A stretch of 64,000 nt of DNA from Rhizobium sp. S152 (GTDB lineage Bacteria; Pseudomonadota; Alphaproteobacteria; Rhizobiales; Rhizobiaceae): the NCBI RefSeq assembly GCF_030380735.1, contig NZ_JAUDRZ010000002.1:496001-560000 (forward strand). The letters are read 5' to 3'. Below are positions 44,921 through 53,604 of the stretch, piece by piece (within the stretch, counting starts at the first letter, position 1; each line of letters opens with the position of its first letter). The notes under the pieces were generated by a model. That model was not told the DNA's origin, did no database searches, and was given only the letters and a program-made list of their open reading frames with translations. Made by a program: the position numbers and the translations under genes.

Positions 44921-45973
44921 ATGATCAGATTGTTCTCGTTTGGCAGCATGCTGTCGGCTACCGCAGGACTTGTCCTCGCTTCCACGGTTTCGTTTGGGGC
45001 CTGGCAGGCACAGGCGCAGGATGCTTGCACTCCGCATGCCGTCGATCTTGGCGACGGTAAGTCGGTCGCCGCCGGCTGCAAGCCGCTGAAGATCGCCTTT
45101 CTGATCGCTGCGACCAACAACACCCATCTGCAGGCGCAGATCAGGGGCGCGCAGGAGGCAGCCAAGGAAATCGGCGCGACTCTGGATGTGTTCGATCCGA
45201 ACTGGAGCCCGACCACCCAGTTCAATCAGGCGCAGAACATCATCTCCGGCGGCCAGTACAATGCGATTCTCGCCGAGATGAACGACGGAAATCAGGCTTG
45301 CACCATCATGACCGACAAGGCGCGCGAAGCCGGCGTCCTTGTTGCTGTTACCAACCAGCCGCTGTGCAATCGCGGGACCAAGGAAGGTGATGAGCTCTGG
45401 GCTCCGGGCACGCTGAACTTTGTTGGTGGTTCGCAGGGGCGCACCGCGTTTCGCGACTGGATCATGTCCATCGCGCAGGAAAACCCTGGCCCACAGAAGG
45501 TTGCGATCGTGACCGGGCCCGATTTGAACTCCAACACGATAAATACGGATCTGGCACTCAAGGACGTTCAGGCAAAATACCCGGAATTCAAGGTCGTCGC
45601 CGTGGTGCGCACCGACTATTCCGTCGTCCAGGGCAACCAGAAGACCCTGCCGCTTTTCCAGGCAAACCCTGATCTGTCGATCTTCATCTCGAATTACTCC
45701 GACATGACACGCGGCGCGGTTCAGGCGGCCCGGCAAGTCGGGTCGCTCAGCAAGCTGAAGGTTTATGACAGCGGTGGCAACGACTGGGCCTTCAAGGCTG
45801 TCGCTGCCGGCCAGATCACCAGCACCCGGACGATCGAGCCTTATACGGAAACTTATCTGGCGGTGAAGCAGCTCGGCGATGCCTGGGAAGGAAAGCCTGT
45901 CGCGCGGTTCACGCCGACCAAGTCGATCAAGATCGACGCAGAAACCGTCAAGAGCAATGAACCGCAATACTGA
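44921..45973 (+). CDS. Ribose-type ABC importer, substrate-binding protein (copy 1)
   Basis: Periplasmic binding protein of 350 residues, type I fold. Start 44921 gives the signal peptide ending WQAQAQ; AAAAGGGG is upstream. Family region: LKIAFLIAATNNTHLQAQIRGAQEAAKEIGA and EMNDGNQACTIMTDKAREAGVLVAVTN. It has cysteines (DAC, AGC, QAC, LCN) that may form disulfides, uncommon in sugar-binding proteins. A closely similar protein is encoded at 56735. The ATPase and permease genes follow in the operon. Confidence 0.92.
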   Translation: MIRLFSFGSMLSATAGLVLASTVSFGAWQAQAQDACTPHAVDLGDGKSVAAGCKPLKIAFLIAATNNTHLQAQIRGAQEAAKEIGATLDVFDPNWSPTTQFNQAQNIISGGQYNAILAEMNDGNQACTIMTDKAREAGVLVAVTNQPLCNRGTKEGDELWAPGTLNFVGGSQGRTAFRDWIMSIAQENPGPQKVAIVTGPDLNSNTINTDLALKDVQAKYPEFKVVAVVRTDYSVVQGNQKTLPLFQANPDLSIFISNYSDMTRGAVQAARQVGSLSKLKVYDSGGNDWAFKAVAAGQITSTRTIEPYTETYLAVKQLGDAWEGKPVARFTPTKSIKIDAETVKSNEPQY

Positions 45974-46006
45974 CCGTTCCGGTTCGATGGCCAAGGGATA
46001 TTACCA

Positions 46007-47566
46007 ATGCTCGATTTGAATTCCGCAGCCGGCGCAATTGCGCCGGCCGGTAGAGATGCGGCGCCCGTTTTCGCGCTGCAGGCTAGCAGCGTACAAAAAC
46101 GCTACGGCGGCACCATGGCGCTGAAGGGCGTCAGTCTCGAAGCCGAAGCCGGCAAGATCCATGCGTTGGTTGGCGAAAATGGTGCTGGGAAATCGACCTT
46201 TCTCGGCGTCATTGCCGGTCGCGTCGTTCCGAGCGCCGGTGATGTCAGCATCTTCGGCCAGCCGCATGTTTTCGGCCAACCACGGCAGGCGCGACGCCTG
46301 GGGATAACGGCGATCTATCAGGAATTGACGATTGTTCCTCGCCTCTCTGCTGTCGCCAACATGTTCCTCGGGCAACCGGTCGCGCGCTCGGGCATGCTTG
46401 ACGAAAAGACGATGCGGCGGAAATTTGAAGCGATGTGCGAGCGGCTGGATGTTCGCATCCACCCCGATGCGCTGGCTGGGACCCTCTCCGTCGCCGACCA
46501 GCAAATGCTGGAAATCATGCGTGGCGTTGAATCGCAGGCGCGACTCCTGTTGTTCGACGAGCCCACGACATCCCTTGCGCCGCCGGAGCGCGAGGCACTG
46601 TTCAAGCTTATGCGGCAGCTGAAGGATCAGGGCACGACGATGATGTTCGTCAGCCATAATCTTGAAGAGGTGCTCGATATCGCGGACACCGTAACGGTCT
46701 TCCGCGACGGTTCGCTTTCGGCGAGCAAGAATCGGTCGGAGTGGGACAAGCCCTCGTTGATCCGCGCTATGGTCGGCCATGACGTCGTTGAAAACCGGCG
46801 TGTCGAGCGTGCGCCGCTTGCCGCTGGCACGCCCAATCTCCTGCAGGCCGAGAATGTCACCGTACCAGGTGCGATCGACAATGTGAGTATCACGCTGAAG
46901 CGCGGAGAAATTCTGGGTATTGGAGGTCTTGTCGGCTCCGGACGCACGAGCCTGCTGCGTGCTCTCGCCGGCTTGGAGCCGCGCAGCTCCGGGACGCTCT
47001 TCGTCGACGGCGAGGCGTGTCCCTGGCCGAACGATCCGCGTCAGGCCCTTGGCGCCGGCATCGCGCTCGTGCCGGAAGACCGAAAGGCACAGGGTCTCGT
47101 TCTCGGTATGAGTGCCATGGACAATGTCGTCATGGCCGACATGAAACAGGTGGCACGCCTGGGCTTTCTGTCGGACAGCATGATCCGGGAAAAGTCTCGC
47201 AAGATCGCCCGGGAATTCGGCTATGCCGAAACCCGCCTCGAAACCATTGTCCGAAACCTGTCGGGTGGCAACCAGCAGAAGATCCTGCTCGGCAAGGCGC
47301 GTTTCTGCTCGCCATCCATTCTCCTGGTCGACGAGCCGACACGCGGCATCGACATCGGCGCCAAGGACGAAATCATGAACACGTTGCGCGCCCTTGCCGA
47401 AGAAGGTGTCGGCATCGTCGTTGTGTCGTCCGATCTCGAAGAGGTCATCGCCATAAGCGACCGGATCGTCGTCATGTCCGAGGGGCAGGCAGTCGCCGAG
47501 CTCGACCAGTCCCAGTCCACCGTTGCTGTCGGCGATATCCTCCACGCCGCTTTCAGGGTCCACTAA
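46007..47566 (+). CDS. Ribose-type ABC importer, double ATPase subunit
   Basis: Cytoplasmic ATPase of 519 residues with two nucleotide-binding domains, as in RbsA/MglA/XylG. Half one has Walker A GENGAGKSTF, the degenerate signature SVADQQMLEIM and Walker B LLLFDEPTTSLAP. Half two has a GLVGSGRTSLL Walker A-like loop, signature LSGGNQQKILLGKA and LLVDEPTRGIDIGAKDE. Gaps of 33 bases to the binding protein and one base to the permease indicate one transcript. Confidence 0.93.
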   Translation: MLDLNSAAGAIAPAGRDAAPVFALQASSVQKRYGGTMALKGVSLEAEAGKIHALVGENGAGKSTFLGVIAGRVVPSAGDVSIFGQPHVFGQPRQARRLGITAIYQELTIVPRLSAVANMFLGQPVARSGMLDEKTMRRKFEAMCERLDVRIHPDALAGTLSVADQQMLEIMRGVESQARLLLFDEPTTSLAPPEREALFKLMRQLKDQGTTMMFVSHNLEEVLDIADTVTVFRDGSLSASKNRSEWDKPSLIRAMVGHDVVENRRVERAPLAAGTPNLLQAENVTVPGAIDNVSITLKRGEILGIGGLVGSGRTSLLRALAGLEPRSSGTLFVDGEACPWPNDPRQALGAGIALVPEDRKAQGLVLGMSAMDNVVMADMKQVARLGFLSDSMIREKSRKIAREFGYAETRLETIVRNLSGGNQQKILLGKARFCSPSILLVDEPTRGIDIGAKDEIMNTLRALAEEGVGIVVVSSDLEEVIAISDRIVVMSEGQAVAELDQSQSTVAVGDILHAAFRVH

Positions 47567-47567
47567 G

Positions 47568-48554
47568 ATGAACGCACAGAACTCCGCCATCAATACCACC
47601 GCACCCATCAAGGGAGCACGGCTCTTCAGCCGGGATGTCATGCTCCAGTACGGTGTCCTATGGGCATTCCTGGTGCTCCTCATTGTCAGTGCCGTGCTGT
47701 ATCCGAGGGTGTTCGAACTTCAGAACATCCAGAACATTCTCAGCCAGTCTTCCCCGGTCGGCATCGTTGCCGTGGGCATGACATTCGTTATCATCGGCGG
47801 CGGGTTCGACCTGTCGGTGGCGGCCATTTTCGCCCTCGGCGCAGTCGTCTTCGCAAACCGTGCGGATGCCTTCGGACTCTGGGGTGCTGCCGCATCGGTG
47901 ATCGCGGTCAGCGCCGTCTGCGGCATCATTAATGGTCTCGTGGTCACGCGCCTCAAGGTCAATGCATTCGTTGCCACGCTCGGCTCCGGCTCGGTCTTCG
48001 GAGGGCTTGCATACATCTACTCCAGTTCGGCTCCGCAGGTTCCCAATGATTTCAACTTCGGGGATCTGGGAACAGGGGCATGGTTTGGATGGCCGATCTC
48101 GATCTGGATCCTTTTCCTTACCTTCGCGGTGGGTGCCGCCATTCTGTCCAAGAGCGTTTATGGTCGGTCGATCTATGCCCTTGGCGGCAACGAAGAAGCT
48201 GCCCGTCTGTCGGGTATTCCCGTCGATCTGTACCGCGCCAGCACCTATGTGCTGACGGCGATCTGCTCCGGTGTGGGTGGCATGATCCTGTCGTCGCGCC
48301 TCGGGGTCGGACAGGCAGACATGGGTGGCAGCCTGGCGCTCGATGCCATCGCCATCGTCGTTATCGGCGGTACCTCGCTTCTCGGTGGGGAAGGTGCCCT
48401 GTGGCGCACGGCCGTCGGCCTGCTGATCATCGCGACCCTGACGAATGTTTTCGATTCACTGGCCATCAACACGAATTACCAGCTTGTGGCCAAGGGACTG
48501 ATCGTGATTGCAGCGGTCGCCCTCGACATCTATGCCCGCAAGATGCGGACGTAA
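47568..48554 (+). CDS. Ribose-type ABC importer, permease
   Basis: Inner-membrane permease of 328 residues, RbsC/BPD_transp_2 family, with eight to ten helices. Family signatures: VGIVAVGMTFVIIGGGFDLSVAAIFALGA, INGLVVTRLKVNAFVATLGSG and GGNEEAARLSGIPVDLYR. Start 47568 is two bases after the ATPase stop. Works as a homodimer with the 46007 ATPase and the 44921 binding protein. Confidence 0.93.
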   Translation: MNAQNSAINTTAPIKGARLFSRDVMLQYGVLWAFLVLLIVSAVLYPRVFELQNIQNILSQSSPVGIVAVGMTFVIIGGGFDLSVAAIFALGAVVFANRADAFGLWGAAASVIAVSAVCGIINGLVVTRLKVNAFVATLGSGSVFGGLAYIYSSSAPQVPNDFNFGDLGTGAWFGWPISIWILFLTFAVGAAILSKSVYGRSIYALGGNEEAARLSGIPVDLYRASTYVLTAICSGVGGMILSSRLGVGQADMGGSLALDAIAIVVIGGTSLLGGEGALWRTAVGLLIIATLTNVFDSLAINTNYQLVAKGLIVIAAVALDIYARKMRT

Positions 48555-48582
48555 CTGTGCAATGCAAGAAAGAGTGAGCAAT

Positions 48583-49452
48583 ATGAAAAAAGACGTCAAA
48601 ATCGCCCTTACCTTTGACTTCGATGCCTATTCGCTCTGGATCGGCACCTTCGATTCCAATTCGCCGAGCATGTTGTCGCGCGGCGAGTTCTGCCCGGTCG
48701 GTGCTCGCCGAATCCTGGCGTCGCTCGAAGCTGAAAAAATCCCGGCGACCTTCTACATCCCCGGCCACACGGCCTACGCCTTCCCTAAGACGGTCGAAGC
48801 TATTGCCGCTGCCGGACACGAGATCGGCCACCATGGCTGGGTGCACGAAAACCCAGCCTCCGTCTCGGTCGACAAGGAGCGCTGGATCCTCGAAAAGGGT
48901 TTTGAAGCGCTCGAAAAGGTCGCCGGCATCCGCCCGACCGGTTACCGTTCGCCTGCTTGGGACAACAGCCCACAGACAGTTCCGTTGCTGCTCGAATATG
49001 GCTTCGAATACGAAAGCAGCATGATGGGCAGCGATTTCCAGCCCTATTGGTGCCGCATCGGGGACAGCTGGACCAAGGACGGCCCGTATGTATTCGGCAA
49101 GCCGGTTGATCTCGTCGAAATGCCGGTGGCATGGCACCTCGACGATTTCCCGCAGTTCGAATATGTGGTCGGCAAGTCCAGCACCAATCAGGGCGTGATC
49201 ACGCCGCGCGATTTTCTGCAGATGTGGAAGGACGAGTTCGATTTCCTGTACGACAGGATCGGCGAAGGCGTCTTCATCGCGACGATGCATCCGCAAACGA
49301 TCGGCCGCGGTCACCGCATGCTCATCCTCGAACAGTTCATCGATTACGTTAAGGACAAGCCGGGCGTGAGCTTCACCAGAATGAACGACTACGTCAGGGA
49401 TTGGAAGCAGGGCAAGACACCGTCTCTGCCCGCAGACACCGCAGAATCCTAA
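48583..49452 (+). CDS. Polysaccharide-deacetylase-fold enzyme (PuuE/allantoinase-like)
   Basis: Metal-dependent deacetylase-family protein of 289 residues (NodB homology domain). The catalytic base Asp in LTFDFDAY and zinc ligands in HEIGHHGWVHENP are visible, and YRSPAWDNSPQTVPLLLEYGF is the third motif. There is no signal peptide, so it acts in the cytoplasm. Such cytoplasmic NodB-fold proteins include PuuE allantoinases and C-N hydrolases that act on small amides rather than polysaccharides. Its place directly after the importer and before an amidase supports breakdown of an imported N-acyl or amide compound. Confidence 0.88.
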   Translation: MKKDVKIALTFDFDAYSLWIGTFDSNSPSMLSRGEFCPVGARRILASLEAEKIPATFYIPGHTAYAFPKTVEAIAAAGHEIGHHGWVHENPASVSVDKERWILEKGFEALEKVAGIRPTGYRSPAWDNSPQTVPLLLEYGFEYESSMMGSDFQPYWCRIGDSWTKDGPYVFGKPVDLVEMPVAWHLDDFPQFEYVVGKSSTNQGVITPRDFLQMWKDEFDFLYDRIGEGVFIATMHPQTIGRGHRMLILEQFIDYVKDKPGVSFTRMNDYVRDWKQGKTPSLPADTAES

Positions 49453-49535
49453 TCGAGATCAGACGGGAGACGCCGGACACGGCGCCTCCCGTTTCCAATT
49501 CAGAATTTGGCCGCGACGGCCGGGACGACAAGACC

Positions 49536-51887
49536 ATGCCAGATACCATCCTTCTCTCCGGCCTCGCGGATGAGGTTTCCATATCCATCGACCAGTGGGG
49601 AATCTCCCACATCCGTGCAAACAGCAAACGCGACTTGTTTTTTGCGCAGGGATACAATGCCGCTCGCGATCGCCTTTGGCAGATCGATCTCTGGCGCAAG
49701 CGTGGGCTCGGCCTCTTGGCCGCCGATTTCGGGCCGGGTTATCTCGAACAGGACCGGGCTGCCCGTCTTTTCCTATACCGTGGTGACATGCAGGCGGAAT
49801 GGGACGCCTATTGCAATGATGCCGAGGAGATCGCAACCGCCTTTGTCGCAGGCATTAACGCCTATGTCGATCTGGTCAATCGGGGCGAGGCCGAACTGCC
49901 GCCGGAATTTTCTCTGTTCGGCACTAAACCTGCCCGCTGGCAGGCGCAGGATGTCGTGCGCATCCGCAGTCATTCCCTGATGCGCAATGCGTTGTCGGAA
50001 GTCATTCGCGCCAATGTCATGAGCCGCGCGGATGCCGGCGTCGATGAATTGCGCCAAGCTCTGGTCCCCGCCAAGGATCCCATCGTCGCCGAAGGTCTTG
50101 CGCTTGACGAAATCCCGCTTGCGGTCACCGACGTCTTCAAGCTCGCGCTCGCTGCCGTAACCTTCGAGGAGGCGCGGCTTTCGGCACGGTTGGATGAGGC
50201 CGGTCTCTGGCGCAAGGTTGCCGCCACAGGTGATGTCGTTCGCGATGCCGCCGCACAGGGCTCAAATAATTGGGTCGTTCATGGAAGTCGTACCGAAAGC
50301 GGCCGGCCGATCCTCGCCAACGATCCGCATCGCACCCATGCCGTGCCTTCATTGCGCTATTTGGTTCATCTGACCTGCCCGGAATTCGATGTCATCGGTG
50401 CCGGTGAACCCTGCCTGCCCGGCATCTGTATCGGGCATAACGGCACCAGCGCCTTTGGCCTGACGCTGTTTTTTGGGCACGATCAGGAAGATGTCTACGT
50501 CTATGACGTTTCGCCCGACGATCCGGACCTCTATCGCCATGGCGATGGCTGGGAACGCATGGTGGTCGTCGCAGAGGAGGTGCCTCTCAAGGACGGCACA
50601 TCGACCACGCTGACACTGCGCTTCACGCGTCACGGCCCGGTCGTCTTCGATGACGCAGCGCGTAATCGCGCTTACGCGATCCGCTCGGTGTGGTTCGATC
50701 CGGGCACTGCTCCCTATTTCGCTTCGATCGCGTCGATGCGCACGAAGCGGTTCTCGGATTTTCGTGAAACGATGGGCCGGTGGGGCGTACCGGCTACGAA
50801 CCAGGTCTATGCCGACAAGGAAGGGACGATCGGTTGGGTAGTCGCCGGTTTCAGCCCGGTGCGCCCCAATTGGGACGGCCTTCTGCCGGTTCCAGGTGAC
50901 GGGCGATATGAATGGGACGGCTATTTCCCTGCCTCGGAACTACCCGCCGTCTGTAATCCGCAGGCCGGGTTCCTGTCCACGGCCAACGAACCCAACCTTC
51001 CTGATGATTGGGATCATCAGGCAAGGCAGATCGGCTACGAATGGCTTGAGCGTTCCCGAGCCGACCGCATCGTGGAAGTCTTGTCCGCCGATAGGAACCA
51101 CAGCGTCGATGGCTCGGCTGCGTTGCAGGCCGACAGTACGTCGCTCGCGGCCCGAAGACTGGTGGCGGTTCTGCAAAAGATGGATGCGCCCGCCGGGCCT
51201 GCCATTGAAGAGGCTCAAGCAATCTTTGCCGAGTGGGACCACCGGATCGCAGCCGACAGCGCCAGCGCGGCGCTGTTTGAGATCTGGTGGAGCAAGCACC
51301 TCCGCCCCGGCCTGGCGCAGCTGGTGACGGACGACCCGGCGATCCGCGCGCTGCTTCTGCCGGGTGATCCAGCAAGCGTCCTTGCTCTGCTCGAAAAGCC
51401 GGATCACCGGCTGGGCAAGTCCCCGGTATCGGCTCGCGACCAACTTCTTGCCTCCACGCTGGAAACGGCTCTGGCGGAATGCCGCGCGCTGCTCGGCACC
51501 GATCCCGCCGCGTGGCGGTGGGGCACGGTGCATCGGGCGCACTTCATTCATGCCACGAGCAATGTATTCGCGGGAGTATCGCGTCCGTCTGGTGATGTCG
51601 GCCCCCTGGAGAAGGGCGGGAGTGATTCCAGTCCGATGAATGCATCCTATCGCACATCGGATTACCGGGTGACGCTCGGGGCCTCTGTCCGTGTGGTTGT
51701 CGATGTCGGAGAATGGGACAACAGCGTGTGCATCAACGCGCCCGGGCAGTCTGGCAATCCGATGTCGACACACTACGGCGACCTGGCCGAGAAGTGGTCG
51801 CGCGGCGAGTTCGTTCCCCTCCTTTATTCGAAGGCGCGGGTTGATCTGGCGACCGAGCAGCGGATCCGGCTTGCGCCAGCCGGATAA
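49536..51887 (+). CDS. Penicillin acylase-family Ntn amidohydrolase, cytoplasmic
   Basis: Amidase of 783 residues of the penicillin G acylase/acyl-homoserine lactone acylase family, made as a precursor that cleaves itself so that a Ser becomes the N-terminal nucleophile. The probable cleavage is QG|SNNWVV with Ser243 as nucleophile; NDPHR and GHNGTSAFGLTLFFGHDQ follow as in the family. Unusually for this family there is no signal peptide, implying cytoplasmic hydrolysis of an imported amide. Start 49536 has CGGGACGAC only as a weak ribosome binding site; coupling to the deacetylase-fold gene 83 bases upstream is likely. Terminator at 51911. Confidence 0.9.
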   Translation: MPDTILLSGLADEVSISIDQWGISHIRANSKRDLFFAQGYNAARDRLWQIDLWRKRGLGLLAADFGPGYLEQDRAARLFLYRGDMQAEWDAYCNDAEEIATAFVAGINAYVDLVNRGEAELPPEFSLFGTKPARWQAQDVVRIRSHSLMRNALSEVIRANVMSRADAGVDELRQALVPAKDPIVAEGLALDEIPLAVTDVFKLALAAVTFEEARLSARLDEAGLWRKVAATGDVVRDAAAQGSNNWVVHGSRTESGRPILANDPHRTHAVPSLRYLVHLTCPEFDVIGAGEPCLPGICIGHNGTSAFGLTLFFGHDQEDVYVYDVSPDDPDLYRHGDGWERMVVVAEEVPLKDGTSTTLTLRFTRHGPVVFDDAARNRAYAIRSVWFDPGTAPYFASIASMRTKRFSDFRETMGRWGVPATNQVYADKEGTIGWVVAGFSPVRPNWDGLLPVPGDGRYEWDGYFPASELPAVCNPQAGFLSTANEPNLPDDWDHQARQIGYEWLERSRADRIVEVLSADRNHSVDGSAALQADSTSLAARRLVAVLQKMDAPAGPAIEEAQAIFAEWDHRIAADSASAALFEIWWSKHLRPGLAQLVTDDPAIRALLLPGDPASVLALLEKPDHRLGKSPVSARDQLLASTLETALAECRALLGTDPAAWRWGTVHRAHFIHATSNVFAGVSRPSGDVGPLEKGGSDSSPMNASYRTSDYRVTLGASVRVVVDVGEWDNSVCINAPGQSGNPMSTHYGDLAEKWSRGEFVPLLYSKARVDLATEQRIRLAPAG

Positions 51888-51910
51888 AGCAGCCGCCAAG
51901 CGCTATGAGG

Positions 51911-51938
51911 GAGCGGTCCGTTGCGGCCGCTCTTTTTT
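51911..51938 (+). terminator. Rho-independent terminator after the amidase
   Basis: GAGCGG (51911-51916) pairs with CCGCTC (51927-51932), with inner CG pairs, followed by six T residues. It closes the plus-strand operon that begins at eutB or the binding protein. Confidence 0.8.
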
Positions 51939-51977
51939 GTTCCAACGCATTCTCTAAATCTGCATATCCACGCATAC

Positions 51978-52009
51978 AAAAAAGCCCCTTGAACAGGGGT
52001 TCAAGGGGC
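51978..52009 (-). terminator. Rho-independent terminator for the SDR operon
   Basis: An 11-bp perfect stem (GCCCCTTGAAC / GTTCAAGGGGC, loop of four) at 51984-52009 is followed on the minus strand by six T residues. It lies 40 bases past the stop of the SDR gene at 52049. Confidence 0.85.
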
Positions 52010-52048
52010 AAGCGACAGGTCCTGGTGCCTGTCGATCCTCGGGGGAGA

Positions 52049-52795
52049 TCAGGCGAGCATACCGCCATCGACGAGGATATCGGACCCGGTGACGTAGCGT
52101 GATTCATCCGAGGCTAGATAGGCGATGGCCGATGCGATGTCCTTGGGCATGCCAAGAGAACCCAGCGGCACCGACTCTAGGAAATGATCCAGCTGGGCGG
52201 GGTCGTTTTCGTAAAACATCGGTGTATCGATGACGCCCGGGCAAACGGTGTTGACGCGAATCTTCAGCGGAGCGAGCTCGCGCGCCGCCGACCGGGTCAT
52301 GCCGCGAACCGCCCACTTGGCGCCGGCATAGGCAAATGTCCCCTTGTAACCCACCATGCCTCCGATCGACGAGAGGTTGATGATCGAGCCGCCCAGCGAC
52401 ATCAGCGGCACCGCGCATTTCATGCCCCAGAAGATCGAGAACTGGTTGATTTCGAACATGCGGCGGAAGCCATCCGCCGTCTCGTCCTGCAAGGAGGCGG
52501 GGCCGTAGATACCGGCATTGTTGACGAGGATATCCAGGCGGCCGACATCGCGCGCGATGCGCTCCATCATGGCGGCCCATTGCGCTTCGGAGGTTACATC
52601 AAGCGATTGAAACGCGCCGGAGCCTTCGAGGTTTGCCGCCGTTTCCTCACCTTCGCCCTCAAGGATGTCGCCGAGATAGACGAAGGCGCCGTCGCTGGCG
52701 AGCCGCTGGGCTATCGCCGCGCCGATGCCTCGGGCGGCGCCTGTGACCAGCGCGGTGCGGCCGGCAAGCGGTTGATGATCGGTATTTCTGGTCAT
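52049..52795 (-). CDS. Short-chain dehydrogenase/reductase (1)
   Basis: NAD(P)-dependent oxidoreductase of 248 residues. Cofactor motif TGAARGIGAAIA near residue 18, NNAG in LVNNAGIYG, catalytic Ser in NLSSIGG and the Y-x3-K pair in YAGAKWAV. The C-terminus DILVDGGMLA is the classical SDR end. Second gene of a two-gene operon, 8 bases after SDR(2). It probably oxidises a product alcohol of the same pathway; substrate unknown. Confidence 0.92.
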   Translation of the reverse strand: MTRNTDHQPLAGRTALVTGAARGIGAAIAQRLASDGAFVYLGDILEGEGEETAANLEGSGAFQSLDVTSEAQWAAMMERIARDVGRLDILVNNAGIYGPASLQDETADGFRRMFEINQFSIFWGMKCAVPLMSLGGSIINLSSIGGMVGYKGTFAYAGAKWAVRGMTRSAARELAPLKIRVNTVCPGVIDTPMFYENDPAQLDHFLESVPLGSLGMPKDIASAIAYLASDESRYVTGSDILVDGGMLA

Positions 52796-52803
52796 GGAAT
52801 TTC

Positions 52804-53526
52804 CTATTGTGCGGTGAACCCGCCATCGATCGGCAGGACGGCGCCAGTCACGAAAGAGGAGGTGTCGCCGGCAAGGTAAACAACGCCTTCGGCGATTTCG
52901 TTGGGGTGTCCGATGCGGCCCATCGGCGTCAGCGCGAGCGTTACCGCGTTCATTTCGGGTTTCTGGGCGCGCACCATTTCCGTGTCGATGAGGCCGGGCA
53001 GGATCACGTTGGCGCGAATGCCCTGCCTGGCGTAGGTGACCGCTACGTTGCGGGTCATGTTGATGACAGCGCCCTTGCTGGCGTGATAGGCGATCTGTCC
53101 CGTGCCGGCGACCTGTCCCCAGATGGACGAGATGTTGACGATGGAAAGCGGCCCCTTGCCAAGCATTCGCGCCGTCGCCATGCGCATGCCAAGCATGACG
53201 CCTGTCTGGTTCACCCTCAGGATGAAATCCCAGTCTTCCATCGTCACGTCGTGTACGCCGCTCTTCGTCGGTGCGACGCCGGCTGCATTGACCAGGATGT
53301 CGATCTTGCCGCCTTCGGCGTCGATTGCTTCACCGATCCGCTCCCAGTCGGCCTGCGAGCCGACATCGCACTGGTGATAAAGAACGTCGCCCTCATAGCC
53401 TGGGCCTTGTGCGGATACATCGGTGGCAATGACACGCGCGCCCTCCCTGGCAAGCGCTTCCGCGCAAGCCTTGCCGATGCCGCGATAGGCGCCTGTGACA
53501 AGCGCCAATTTACCTTGCAGTTTCAT
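52804..53526 (-). CDS. Short-chain dehydrogenase/reductase (2)
   Basis: Oxidoreductase of 240 residues, start 53526 with GGGAGTGG upstream. TGAYRGIGKACAEAL binds the nucleotide, LVNAAGVAPT replaces NNAG, and NISSIWG...YHASKGAV supplies the catalytic Ser, Tyr and Lys. Ends LPIDGGFTAQ. The sequence is distinct from SDR(1), so these are two enzymes and not a recent duplication. The AraC-type gene upstream on the same strand is separated by 78 bases. Confidence 0.92.
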   Translation of the reverse strand: MKLQGKLALVTGAYRGIGKACAEALAREGARVIATDVSAQGPGYEGDVLYHQCDVGSQADWERIGEAIDAEGGKIDILVNAAGVAPTKSGVHDVTMEDWDFILRVNQTGVMLGMRMATARMLGKGPLSIVNISSIWGQVAGTGQIAYHASKGAVINMTRNVAVTYARQGIRANVILPGLIDTEMVRAQKPEMNAVTLALTPMGRIGHPNEIAEGVVYLAGDTSSFVTGAVLPIDGGFTAQ

Positions 53527-53604
53527 TTCCACTCCCGTCGCGACGGATTCTCGTTGATAGCGATTGTAACCATGGATTGCGTTCGGCGGTTGACATTTGA
53601 ACAC

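Noticed and set aside
46001..47683. A 560-codon open frame on the minus strand opposite the importer ATPase
   Set aside because: It is the mirror of a clear double ATPase gene; its protein shows no motif and the composition of GC-rich antisense sequence.
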